A program made the translations under genes and the position numbers. This document shows, in pieces, positions 11,796 to 20,863 of a stretch of DNA of 34,508 nt. The notes under the pieces were generated by a model. It was not told the origin of the DNA. It saw only the letters and a program-made list of their open reading frames with translations, and did not search any database. Positions within the stretch are counted from its first letter, which is position 1. Every line of letters begins with the position of its first letter. This DNA comes from Microgenomates group bacterium GW2011_GWF2_47_9 (GTDB lineage Bacteria > Patescibacteriota > Microgenomatia > UBA1400 > UBA12108), in NCBI GenBank assembly GCA_001003385.1, contig LCPA01000004.1:1-34508 (forward strand), read 5' to 3'.

Positions 11796-12913
11796 AGTAC
11801 AAAGTCTTAAATGAAATTGAAATATCCGGTTCCAACCTCACCCATAATTTCAATTATTTTTTAAGTCGTAACTCGGACCTTGCCATCGCCCCTGTCCTAA
11901 AGGCAAATGCATACGGCCACGGGCTCACAAATATTGCTCATTTTGTACAGACCCATCTCACCGTTCCCTTTATCTGCGTCGACTCTCTCTACGAAGCCTA
12001 TGAATTAATGAAATCAGGGATCAAATCCGAGATATTTATCATGGGCTACACAGATCCCACTAACTACGCAGTCTGGAAAAAACTCCCATTCATTTTCTCT
12101 GTTTGGGACAACGAAACCATCGAAGCTCTCAATCGTGACCAGCCAGGAGCAAGAATTCACATCAAACTCGATACCGGGATGTCGCGTCTCGGCCTTATGG
12201 AAGATGAGATCACAAAGTTCTTGGGCGTGCTTAAAAAATGTACGTCTCTTCGCGTTCAAGGCATCTATTCTCACCTTGCCTCCGCCGACGACCCAAATCA
12301 GGCAAGTGTCACAAACTCTCAAATCGCCTCATTCAAAAAAATGGTTCGGCTATTTGAGAGGGAGGGATATGACTTCAAATGGAAACACATTGCCTCCTCG
12401 GCCGGAGCCTCATACATAAACGATAACTACTTTAATCTAATCCGCCTGGGCCTAGGTTTCTATGGCTATACTCCTTTTAGTCCAAAGAGCAAAATTGGCC
12501 AAGCTCAAAAAAATAGTCTCAAGCCAGCCCTAACCTTAAGAAGTACGATAGCGGCCATAAAAAAACTAACAGCAGGCGACAGGGTCGGCTATGGTGGCAC
12601 ATATACAGCCAAGAACAATGAAGAAATTGTCATTCTCCCTTTGGGCTACAACGAAGGCTTGTCAAGAGACTTGTCAAACTCTGGGAGTGTCCTTATCAAA
12701 GATATTGCCTGCCCGATTGTCGGGAGAATTTGTATGAACATGACCACAGTCAAACTACCAAGGGCAATGGCGAGTCTAGGTGACAAAGTTATCGTTGTCA
12801 GCAATGACCCTGATGCGGCCTGTTCTATCTATCAAATTGCCGACAAACTAAACACTATTCCCTATACTGTGCTTACAGCTCTAAGTTCGACAATAAGAAG
12901 GAGGGTAATATGA
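11792..12913 (+). CDS. alr: Alanine racemase
   Basis: PLP-lysine motif APVLKANAYGHG, HIKLDTGMSRLGL, VGRICMNMTTVKL; TTG start overlapping the gyrA TGA stop. Confidence 0.95.
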   Translation: MKYKVLNEIEISGSNLTHNFNYFLSRNSDLAIAPVLKANAYGHGLTNIAHFVQTHLTVPFICVDSLYEAYELMKSGIKSEIFIMGYTDPTNYAVWKKLPFIFSVWDNETIEALNRDQPGARIHIKLDTGMSRLGLMEDEITKFLGVLKKCTSLRVQGIYSHLASADDPNQASVTNSQIASFKKMVRLFEREGYDFKWKHIASSAGASYINDNYFNLIRLGLGFYGYTPFSPKSKIGQAQKNSLKPALTLRSTIAAIKKLTAGDRVGYGGTYTAKNNEEIVILPLGYNEGLSRDLSNSGSVLIKDIACPIVGRICMNMTTVKLPRAMASLGDKVIVVSNDPDAACSIYQIADKLNTIPYTVLTALSSTIRRRVI

Positions 12914-14082
12914 AAACTTTGTGTGTAATCTTTGGTGGAATCAGTCCCGAAAATGAAGTGTCCATAATCACAGCCCTCCAAGCCATGCGGACGGCGGAAC
13001 AGACCTTTCACGTCATCGCGGTTTACGTAGATCAAAACGGGATCTGGTACACGGGCAATGAGTTAAAAAACATTTCATTCTACAAAAACATCGAGGAGGG
13101 TAAAGCTGGCCTAGCCGAGGTCACCCTCCAGAATCGTGATTCAAAGCATTATCTCGTTTCAAGGCCTGGTCTTTTCAGCCAAAAAATCCGCTTCGATTAT
13201 CTCCTACCGTGCTTTCACGGAGGTTTAGGCGAAGGAGGGTATATCCAATCAATCTGTGAATTCTACAATATTCCTCTCCTTTCTTCAGGCACAACCGGTG
13301 CGGCAATAGGCATGGACAAAGTGCTTATGAAACACAGTTTTCAAGTGGCCGGCCTTAAGCAAGCCAACTACAGCTGGATCACTCGACAAGCATGGCAAAA
13401 TAAAAAAGAGAGTGTGCTTGCCGATATCAAACGCCATCACAAACTCCCTCTCTTTGTCAAACCCTCGAGAGGTGGCTCGTCCATCGGGACTGTCAAGGTC
13501 AGTACTCACGCCAAACTTCACCAAGCCCTAGACCTTGCCGCCTCGCTCGACAGTCGCATTGTGATCGAAGACGGGATCGAGAACGCTCGAGAAATAAATG
13601 TCTCAATTCTTGGTAACGCTGGAGACAATCTCATGGCTTCGGTCTGTGAAGAAGTAGTCCACGAACCAGGGAAAGACTTTCTTGACTTCACGGAAAAATA
13701 CTTAGCTAGTGGCAAGTCACAAGGAATGGCCTCCACCAAGCGGATTATCCCCGCCAAAATCGACCAAAAATTAGCACTCAAAATTGCGGAACTCGGCAAA
13801 CAAATTTTCAACCTCCTAGACTGTTCTGGTCTCGTGCGAATTGACTTCCTTGTCAAAGGTGAGGATATCTACGTAATCGAAATCAACACCATTCCCGGTA
13901 GCCTCAGCTTCTATCTCTGGGAAAAGTCAGGCTTATCCTACCAAGAGTTAATCATCAAACTAGCAAGCTTAGCTCAGGAAAAATCAAACGAGAATAGAAG
14001 AACTATCAAGGAGTTTCCCTCAAAGATCCTTTCTAACTTTGAGTCGGCGCCAGGCGCAAAAAACAAGCTCAGGAATAGTTAG
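12910..14082 (+). CDS. ddl: D-alanine--D-alanine ligase
   Basis: ATP-grasp Ddl motifs: FGGISPENEVSIITA, FHGGLGEGGYIQ, KPSRGGSSIGT, IEINTIPGS; SD AGGAGG. Confidence 0.94.
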   Translation: MKTLCVIFGGISPENEVSIITALQAMRTAEQTFHVIAVYVDQNGIWYTGNELKNISFYKNIEEGKAGLAEVTLQNRDSKHYLVSRPGLFSQKIRFDYLLPCFHGGLGEGGYIQSICEFYNIPLLSSGTTGAAIGMDKVLMKHSFQVAGLKQANYSWITRQAWQNKKESVLADIKRHHKLPLFVKPSRGGSSIGTVKVSTHAKLHQALDLAASLDSRIVIEDGIENAREINVSILGNAGDNLMASVCEEVVHEPGKDFLDFTEKYLASGKSQGMASTKRIIPAKIDQKLALKIAELGKQIFNLLDCSGLVRIDFLVKGEDIYVIEINTIPGSLSFYLWEKSGLSYQELIIKLASLAQEKSNENRRTIKEFPSKILSNFESAPGAKNKLRNS

Positions 14083-15397
14083 CAGTAACATCATTCTCGA
14101 TTAAAACGAGCGGCCTCTTCTTAAACTTTCTATGGCTCACTTCCCCGATAAAATCCAGCGTCTCATCGACTTTAACAATCTTGATTCTAGAACCAACTCC
14201 CTCTGATATATAAGTGGTGCGATCGCTCTCCCCAACCAATATGAGTAAATCTACCTTACCAACCAAATATTCACCTAACCTAAGATGAGCCGTTCTTGTC
14301 TTTTCACCAAGCTCAACAATCCCCGGTGTGACTAAAACTCTAGTTCTTGTCCGCTGTTTACCCAAGAAGGCAACCGACTCCTCAAAACTCTTCTCATTGC
14401 TACTATAGCTATTGTCAATTACTTGAAGATCCCCATACGCATGGCTGTACTCCATGCGGTGGGGTAGGGGAGTAATCCCCCCTAGGTTGTCAATCATCTG
14501 GCTCTCCTCAATCCCGATCGCAAGTGAAAGAGCCACAGCTCCCGCAATGTTCATAACATTCGACGACCCCAAGACAGGCAGGCTAACAAGGTACTCTTTA
14601 TCATTAATCCTGAACTTTCCTCGCGCGACGCCTACCTTATAATCAAATTCTTTGGTTGCGATATAACTTTGGTTACTCCCGTAGGTAAATTTTGTCTTGT
14701 ACTTGTCTGCCCTCGCCCTCACATTTTCATCTCCCACATTTAGGATCAAACTTCCCCCCGTTTGCTGAATGTACTCCGCCGTTTCAAACTTTGCCTCAAT
14801 CGTATTCTCTAGACTCCCAAATCTAGCCATATGTTGCGTTGTGATTCCCGTCAAGATGCCAAGATCAGGCTGAACCATCCTACAGAGCTTAGCAATATCT
14901 CCGCGCCCATAAGCTCCAATTTCACACAAGAAAACATCTGTCCGTGAATCAAGTTCTAAATCTACAACCCTTGAAATGCCAAGCACGGTATTGTAACTAT
15001 TTGGTGTTGAAACAACATTTTTACCCGCAAGGATTTGGCTTGCGTAATGCTTAACCGAGGTTTTGCCATAAGAGCCGGCAATGACAACTACCCTAAGACC
15101 ATATGACTTCAGTTTTCTTAATTTACTTCTGGTTTTCAAATACCAATACCTATCATAAAACGCTTTCGGCAAATTCAACAAGGCGCTCGTGAAGAGTACG
15201 GCATACCTGGCCCGTAACCCCAAGACCCTTAGACCCGTCGATAATATCAATGTAATCTTTGTTCTTTTTGTAGGCCTTGCCCTGCTTACGATTTGTTTAA
15301 CTGCCGCCGCGGTTCTTCGAACCTTCATATAGCGCGACAAATCGTACTGCTCAATCTGCAAAATCGCGATTTCCTGTCTTAATTCTTCTAAAATCAT
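14069..15397 (-). CDS. MurF-like Mur ligase with N-terminal membrane-associated extension
   Basis: VVIAGSYGKTSVKHYASQIL ATP-binding loop, TPNSYNTVLGISR, EIGAYGRGDIAKL, HRMEY...VIDNSYSSNEKSFEESV. Confidence 0.85.
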   Translation of the reverse strand: MILEELRQEIAILQIEQYDLSRYMKVRRTAAAVKQIVSRARPTKRTKITLILSTGLRVLGLRARYAVLFTSALLNLPKAFYDRYWYLKTRSKLRKLKSYGLRVVVIAGSYGKTSVKHYASQILAGKNVVSTPNSYNTVLGISRVVDLELDSRTDVFLCEIGAYGRGDIAKLCRMVQPDLGILTGITTQHMARFGSLENTIEAKFETAEYIQQTGGSLILNVGDENVRARADKYKTKFTYGSNQSYIATKEFDYKVGVARGKFRINDKEYLVSLPVLGSSNVMNIAGAVALSLAIGIEESQMIDNLGGITPLPHRMEYSHAYGDLQVIDNSYSSNEKSFEESVAFLGKQRTRTRVLVTPGIVELGEKTRTAHLRLGEYLVGKVDLLILVGESDRTTYISEGVGSRIKIVKVDETLDFIGEVSHRKFKKRPLVLIENDVTANYS

Positions 15398-16161
15398 TTT
15401 ATGAATTCCTTTATCTTTCGGACTACAAAATCAGGCTCACTAATATGCGGATCATGCTCGGAATTCCAAGCAATTCTTACGATAATGTCTCTGACAAATT
15501 TTCGATACACTTTAGTCAAATAAACAGGTAAAACATTGTCGTTATATCCCCATATAAGCAGGGTAGGGCACTTAATTAGTTTTATCGATCTTGCCAGATT
15601 GTGAGAGACAACTGCTCGATACAAATCCCGGTTTCCGGCAGAATTTCTATAATCCTCATCCATCAGTCGATGAGCGAATCTAGTTCTGATATACCTAGGC
15701 ACGAAGAAGAAAACTTTTGATAAGAAATATAGCCCAACTCGCTTGAACGAAAACACTTTCAATCCAGCTGGATCAATCAGGATTAGTTGTACTATCTTTA
15801 TCCTGGTGGGTCGTGAGGCAAGGACAGTCCCGATTCTCCCACCTAGCGAATGCCCGACCAGAATCACTTGTTTCAACCCCAGGTACTCAATCAATCTTTG
15901 AATAAGCAGGCTATACTCATAGATTGACCTAATCCCTCTTGGTTTTGTACTTCCACCAAATCCAGGACAATCAACTGCATAGACTTTTCGCTGGTCTGAA
16001 ATTTTTTTGGCCAAGTATGACCACTCCTCTTTACTCCGCCCCCATCCATGAAAAATCACTACCGGAGTTTTCTTTCCACTTCCATATTCATCTACTGCAT
16101 AAATACTTCCGTCAACTACTACTTGCATATGGACGCTTTCCGCTAATTTCAACCCTGACAA
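15394..16161 (-). CDS. Alpha/beta hydrolase
   Basis: FHGWGRSKEEW, CPGFGGSTKP, nucleophile elbow VGHSLGGRIG, LIWGYNDNVLP, C-terminal His region EHDPH. Start may be the Met at 16128 (overlap with the upstream gene). Confidence 0.88.
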   Translation of the reverse strand: MSGLKLAESVHMQVVVDGSIYAVDEYGSGKKTPVVIFHGWGRSKEEWSYLAKKISDQRKVYAVDCPGFGGSTKPRGIRSIYEYSLLIQRLIEYLGLKQVILVGHSLGGRIGTVLASRPTRIKIVQLILIDPAGLKVFSFKRVGLYFLSKVFFFVPRYIRTRFAHRLMDEDYRNSAGNRDLYRAVVSHNLARSIKLIKCPTLLIWGYNDNVLPVYLTKVYRKFVRDIIVRIAWNSEHDPHISEPDFVVRKIKEFIK

Positions 16162-17509
16162 TGTTTGGCTTAATATTTCTCATTATTATCTTTAGATCAC
16201 ACTGTCTAGCGACATCCCTAACAATGGCCAGTCCCAAACCGTATCCTTTTTCGCCATACCCATACTCCTGGTATCTCCGCTCAAAAACTCGCTCCTTGTC
16301 CTGGAGAGTATGGGGCGCTGGGTTTTCGATCACGATCTTAAATCTTTGCTCCAATTCCTCATATCTAACCCTGATATAACCCGGGATTAGTGTGTACTTT
16401 GCCGCATTCTCAAGTAGATTTCGAAGAATTAATTCCAAATACCCCTCATAAATCACAAGCTCCGCGTCGTCTTGAATCTCAACCGTCACCGGGACCTTGC
16501 TGTCCAATCTTTTAACAAGTTCATTTACTTTCGCTTTCAGCTTGATCACTCGCACGCTTTCTTTGCTTTGGCTATTTATTGCAAGAGCAAGTAGAGCATC
16601 TACGTTCCTCCCGAGTCCCAAAATTTCCTGCACCAAGCCTTCTATTTTAGAGCTTACACTCTTGGAAGTTTTTAGTGCAATAACCTCTAGGCCACTCGCT
16701 ACTCGCGTCAATGGTGTTTTAAACTCATGAGAAATATTCTCACTAATCTCTCTCTGCCTAGCCAACACACTCCTTACTCTCTCCATCATCGAATTAAACG
16801 CGCTTGTCAAAACACGAGTATCGTTATCAAGGTAATCAGGGATTTCAATTCTTTTGGGCAAATTCTCGACATCCACCTGCTCCAGATACATGACCAAATG
16901 CTTTAACGGAGAGAGGGCCAATTCACTCGAACGGTAGGCCACAAAAACCGACACAATCCAGACTATTGGCAAAAGGACCATCATCGACATAACTATCGCT
17001 CTTAAGAGGATTGGCATCACATCATTAATCCGAGCAATCTGCATATAGCCGACTATCTGACTATCCGTATAAAGCGCGATACTATATGTATCAAACCTCC
17101 CATAGCGAGATAGCTCTACATCCCGGTAAATCCCTCTTTTATTCGCTAAACTCTCTCTATCGCCAACCAATATCTTCTCGATTTCCTCAGTCGATAAATC
17201 CCGGTACATCCCATACTTCACGAGCGGGCGAAAATCCTTGTCTTCGATGTACATCGCAATCTCATTGCCGCGCAGATAGGAAACCAAGGAGTCATCGCTC
17301 GATCGATCCTGTAGTTCTATGCTCCCATCCCGAACATTCAGGTATTCCGTCACAATTAGATTGGCGCTAGAAACTAATTTATTTTTAATTTGATGTTCAG
17401 TCTCAAAGAAAACTATTGCCCCAATTCCCACTCCCGCCAAGGTTGTAATGACCGTCGACAGCAGAACAACAATCCAGGTTAGCCTAGTTGATAACTTTAT
17501 TTTCCGCAT
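16112..17509 (-). CDS. Sensor histidine kinase (two TM, HAMP, HisKA, HATPase)
   Basis: H-box ISENISHEFKTPLTRVASGLEV, N-box region LRNLLENAAKYT, G-box YGEKGYGLGLAIV. Confidence 0.93.
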   Translation of the reverse strand: MRKIKLSTRLTWIVVLLSTVITTLAGVGIGAIVFFETEHQIKNKLVSSANLIVTEYLNVRDGSIELQDRSSDDSLVSYLRGNEIAMYIEDKDFRPLVKYGMYRDLSTEEIEKILVGDRESLANKRGIYRDVELSRYGRFDTYSIALYTDSQIVGYMQIARINDVMPILLRAIVMSMMVLLPIVWIVSVFVAYRSSELALSPLKHLVMYLEQVDVENLPKRIEIPDYLDNDTRVLTSAFNSMMERVRSVLARQREISENISHEFKTPLTRVASGLEVIALKTSKSVSSKIEGLVQEILGLGRNVDALLALAINSQSKESVRVIKLKAKVNELVKRLDSKVPVTVEIQDDAELVIYEGYLELILRNLLENAAKYTLIPGYIRVRYEELEQRFKIVIENPAPHTLQDKERVFERRYQEYGYGEKGYGLGLAIVRDVARQCDLKIIMRNIKPNIVRVEISGKRPYASSS

Positions 17510-18171
17510 ACGACATATCCTTTCCCTCGCACAGTCCGGATCAATTTCTTATGGTAACCCTCATCGATTTTTTTCCTTAAATACCTAATGTGCACATCAA
17601 CGGTGTTTGAAAACAAATCCAGGCTTTCATCCCATACGTGTTCAATAAGCTCCATCCTATTTACTACTTTACATTGATTGATGCACAAATACTCTAGAAT
17701 CGAATACTCGCGTGGAGAAAGGGCAATCCTTATCTCGCCACGCTTTGCCAGCCTCAAATTTGTATCCAAAGTAAGATCTCCAATAGATAGGACCGGCGAC
17801 TCCGGGATTCTCTCTCCACGGCGAATTAGTGCTCTTATCCTAGCAATTAGCTCTTCAATATTAAACGGTTTTGACAAGTAGTCATCGGCTCCACTATTAA
17901 GTCCTTCGACAATATCCTGATGTTGGTTTCTCGATGTCAAAACCAGAATCGGGCTGTATATTCCCTTGGCCCGAATTTTAGGGATGAGTTCCACTCCTTC
18001 ACCATCGGGTAATCTCCTGTCAAGCACGATACAATCATATTGGTTAGTTTCGATCTTTGCGTCAGCCTCACCTAAATTACTGGCAATCTCCACCACAAAC
18101 GAACTCTTAGAAATGAGAGCCTTCAAATTTTTTGCGATCACCACATCATCCTCAACCAACAGGATTCTCAT
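17497..18171 (-). CDS. OmpR/PhoB-family response regulator
   Basis: Receiver MRILLVEDDVVIAKNL, phospho-Asp CIVLDRRLPDG, LTSRNQ, winged helix LSPREYSILEYL...VDVHIRYLRKKID...IRTVRGKGYVV. Confidence 0.95.
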   Translation of the reverse strand: MRILLVEDDVVIAKNLKALISKSSFVVEIASNLGEADAKIETNQYDCIVLDRRLPDGEGVELIPKIRAKGIYSPILVLTSRNQHQDIVEGLNSGADDYLSKPFNIEELIARIRALIRRGERIPESPVLSIGDLTLDTNLRLAKRGEIRIALSPREYSILEYLCINQCKVVNRMELIEHVWDESLDLFSNTVDVHIRYLRKKIDEGYHKKLIRTVRGKGYVVCGK

Positions 18172-18185
18172 ACGGCAATCATAGA

Positions 18186-18704
18186 TTAAATCCTGTATTT
18201 CTGCATCTGCCCCAAAATCTTCTGGTTATGTTTAGACCAAAATACTGCGCTCATATCGGTATTACATTGGAATATATCCCCGCCCGAGTGAGATTTACGT
18301 AAGCTCGTTATCTCATACTTCACCCCATCAATCATAATCACGCACCCTGTAGTGGTGGGTGGGGGCGTAGGGGTAGGAGGTGGGGTAGGGGTTTGAGTAG
18401 GAGGTGGGGTAGGGGTTTGAGTAGGAGTTGGAGTGGGGGGCGGTGTTGGTGTCAACGAGGGAGTCTGGGTCGGACTTGGAGTTGTGGGGGCAGGTTTATC
18501 CGCGCTAGGGGAGGGGAGGACTGATTGAGAAGGGGTCTCAGACGTATCGCTTGGCTCAATCTCCTGACTTAATGAACCTAGCTGACTCTCATTCATATCA
18601 CTACTTACAAGCAACTGTTGGCGAGGGGTCCCGAGCATTACTATTGTCCCTACCAAGACCGCGTTTACAATCGTCATTGTCACCATAGCTTTTAATAGTT
18701 TCAT
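18186..18704 (-). CDS. Membrane-anchored cytochrome b5-like heme-binding domain on a Pro/Thr-rich linker
   Basis: N-terminal TM, long PTPPPTQTP linker, then CVIMIDGVKYEITSLRKSHSGGDIFQCNTDMSAVFWSKHNQ: resembles the b5 core (DGKVYDVT...HPGG...GTDAT.AF...H) with two candidate axial His. Confidence 0.75.
   Translation of the reverse strand: MKLLKAMVTMTIVNAVLVGTIVMLGTPRQQLLVSSDMNESQLGSLSQEIEPSDTSETPSQSVLPSPSADKPAPTTPSPTQTPSLTPTPPPTPTPTQTPTPPPTQTPTPPPTPTPPPTTTGCVIMIDGVKYEITSLRKSHSGGDIFQCNTDMSAVFWSKHNQKILGQMQKYRI
18373..18420. repeat. Two perfect 24-bp tandem repeats (plus a degenerate third) in the Pro/Thr linker
   Basis: GTAGGAGGTGGGGTAGGGGTTTGA at 18373-18396 and 18397-18420, followed by GTAGGAGTTGGAGTGGGGGG. 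Confidence 0.9.
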
Positions 18705-19963
18705 TATTTGAATCCAAAATCTTCAAAAATAATTTGTTTTCTTTTTACTCCATGCCCTATCAATTGTCTCTCTAAACCCTTCATCATCATCTCTGGTCCA
18801 CATAGAAAGAAAAACTTGTTTTTCAGAGAATCAACATATTTGGCAATGACCGGAGCTGTCAATCTGCCCAGTTCACTTGTCCGATACGGAAACCATCTAA
18901 AATTAGGATGGAGGTAGCTATATGCTTCAAAAATTCCCGCTAGGATCTTGGGTGCCCGCTTACTCGTTGTATGAATCATTAGCACATTTTGCCCGCTAGT
19001 TAATTTTTTCATCATGCTCGCATACGGAGTAATCCCAATCCCACCCGCTATCCACACCATATCGTTCTTTCGAAAAGCCACCCTCCCAAATGTCCCATAT
19101 GGGCCTCTCACCGTTACTTTGGAACCTACAGAAAGTCTCATCATGGAAAGTGTAAAGTCTCCAATCACTTTAAGCCCAATCTTTATTCTCCCGTTCTCTT
19201 CATCCAACACCGAAAAAGGATGCTCATCTCTTTTTCGACCCGGCCTTTCTATTTCGAAAAAAGCATATTGGCCTGGTTCAAAATAGATTGGCTTTGTTTG
19301 AGCAGTTGGTACAAGCTCAGCCACTACCGCCTCATCCTCTTGTGTGATTCTTTCCAAGATGTAGTTATTTCTTGGCAAAAGTAGGTAGTATAGATACCGC
19401 TTATATATAAAGACTGAAACCGCCATCAAACTCCAAAATAATACCCATACCTTTAAAGGAAGAAACCTTGATACGTCAGATACAACCAAGATCCCATGGA
19501 GTGCTCCCAAGATTACCACCAAACCCATCCACTCATGTGTCTTTTTCCAGAACCAATAAGGCAAATCTACGTACAATGTCAATGAAAGCAAAATGAATAA
19601 TAAGTATAGCGCCAAGATCCCGAGAGTATAGGCCAAACTCACTCCGGGCACTAAATAGGTTGAAAGGGTGTTAGCAGGCAAAGAATCAATTATGAGAAAT
19701 AGGGGATGATTTACCAAAAAGATGAATGCACCTGCCCCCAAAATATGATGGATCTTATAAGCCTTATCGAGCCCTCCAAACAAACGCTCAAGTATCCTAT
19801 GACGTAAAGCCAAAATATATGTCCAAGAAAGCCCGATTAACCCTAGTAAACCGGTCAGCTGTGCCAGTCCCTGCCACAATCCAGTCCCAGGTACTGCTAA
19901 CTTTGCCTGAAAATAAAGCCACAAAGTTATCAGGATGGAAACGCCTATCATTGTCAATCCCAT
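18704..19963 (-). CDS. NOX/ferric-reductase-like flavocytochrome (heme b TM domain + FAD/NAD(P)H module)
   Basis: Two TM His pairs (HILGAGAFIFLVNH and HEWMGLVVILGALH, each H-x12-H), FAD motif HPFSVLD, nucleotide motif AGGIGITP, C-terminal LCGPEMMMKG. Confidence 0.9.
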   Translation of the reverse strand: MGLTMIGVSILITLWLYFQAKLAVPGTGLWQGLAQLTGLLGLIGLSWTYILALRHRILERLFGGLDKAYKIHHILGAGAFIFLVNHPLFLIIDSLPANTLSTYLVPGVSLAYTLGILALYLLFILLSLTLYVDLPYWFWKKTHEWMGLVVILGALHGILVVSDVSRFLPLKVWVLFWSLMAVSVFIYKRYLYYLLLPRNNYILERITQEDEAVVAELVPTAQTKPIYFEPGQYAFFEIERPGRKRDEHPFSVLDEENGRIKIGLKVIGDFTLSMMRLSVGSKVTVRGPYGTFGRVAFRKNDMVWIAGGIGITPYASMMKKLTSGQNVLMIHTTSKRAPKILAGIFEAYSYLHPNFRWFPYRTSELGRLTAPVIAKYVDSLKNKFFFLCGPEMMMKGLERQLIGHGVKRKQIIFEDFGFK

Positions 19964-20314
19964 TTACCGATACCTCCCCACTACCTGATATTTCTTTTTA
20001 ATTATTTCTGCTCCAAACACATGGAGTGGTTGACTAGCATCCCGGCCTACCAAATAATGGTAGCTCTCTCCCGGACCATAATACATCTCACGACCCATAC
20101 TTACATCATACACAAGCCCGTCTAACGCCAGATAGATCGGTTTGTTGGGATCTGTTCCATCAAATCTCATTAGCGCCTCACTATCGTACTCAGGCAAGGG
20201 CTGGTCTATCGATTCATTTATCCTGGCTGGCCAATAATAGCGGGTAAGCAGGGCGGCCAACAGTATAGTGGCCGCCGTGATTACCAAGCCTGTGCGTGCG
20301 CGTTTGACCTTCAT
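19964..20314 (-). CDS. Membrane-anchored MAPR-type cytochrome b5-like protein
   Basis: N-terminal TM then LMRFDGTDPNKPIYLALDGLVYDVSMGREMYYGPGESYHYLVGRDASQPL, matching the PGRMC/MAPR pattern (FDG-D---I--A--GKV-DV--G---YGP-G-Y---AGRDASR-L). Confidence 0.87.
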   Translation of the reverse strand: MKVKRARTGLVITAATILLAALLTRYYWPARINESIDQPLPEYDSEALMRFDGTDPNKPIYLALDGLVYDVSMGREMYYGPGESYHYLVGRDASQPLHVFGAEIIKKKYQVVGRYR

Positions 20315-20325
20315 TTGCCTAAACC

Positions 20326-20778
20326 TTAGTCTTCGTCCTCGTCATGCTCGTCTTCATCCTCATCCTCCCGATCCTCTTTTTCGTCCTCATCGTCTTCTTC
20401 GTCCTCATCTTCAAACTCGATCTCATCATCGTCATCGAAATCATCCCCCAAGTTAGGATTAATGCTAGCCGCGGGGAAACCACCATCCGGTAGGGTAGCG
20501 GAAATAGTGGGGGAGGGGAAGACAGTCGGATCGGGTGTAGAAATAGGCTCGTCGAGCACAATCTCGTCATCTACGATCTGACTAGAATTGGAAGGCGAAG
20601 GGACGCCCAAAGGAGAGGGTGCTGTCGACGGAGAAGGCGACGGCACAGTAATGGGTGGCACTTCATCTTCTACTGTCTCACTCCTTGCTAATACTTTGTA
20701 ACCGGCAACCCCACTCCCAGCCAATGTTCCACTCACCAAGAGTCCTGCAACTATTTTTTTGATAATTTCTAGGTCCAT
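20326..20778 (-). CDS. Small membrane-anchored protein with Ser/Pro linker and extremely acidic Asp/Glu C-terminal tail
   Basis: N-terminal hydrophobic segment KIVAGLLVSGTLAGSGVAGYKV; tail DDFDDDDEIEFEDEDEEDDEDEKEDREDEDEDEHDEDED. Confidence 0.8.
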   Translation of the reverse strand: MDLEIIKKIVAGLLVSGTLAGSGVAGYKVLARSETVEDEVPPITVPSPSPSTAPSPLGVPSPSNSSQIVDDEIVLDEPISTPDPTVFPSPTISATLPDGGFPAASINPNLGDDFDDDDEIEFEDEDEEDDEDEKEDREDEDEDEHDEDED

Positions 20779-20863
20779 ATCTTCCTTTCCGATATAAATA
20801 TTATAGTTGTCACTTTACCGCATCGATTATTAAGGATAGGTTAAAGGTTTTGGGCAATGTCTT

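Noticed and set aside
15394-16161. Hydrolase/histidine kinase 50-bp overlap as an unusual nested gene
   Set aside because: An internal Met at 16128 gives an ordinary 17-bp overlap; likely a start-site choice issue.
20319-20570. Minus ORF 20319-20570 (Met/Arg-rich) overlapping the acidic protein
   Set aside because: Out-of-frame reading of the repetitive GA-rich acidic-tail codons; the acidic frame has a TM anchor and operon context.
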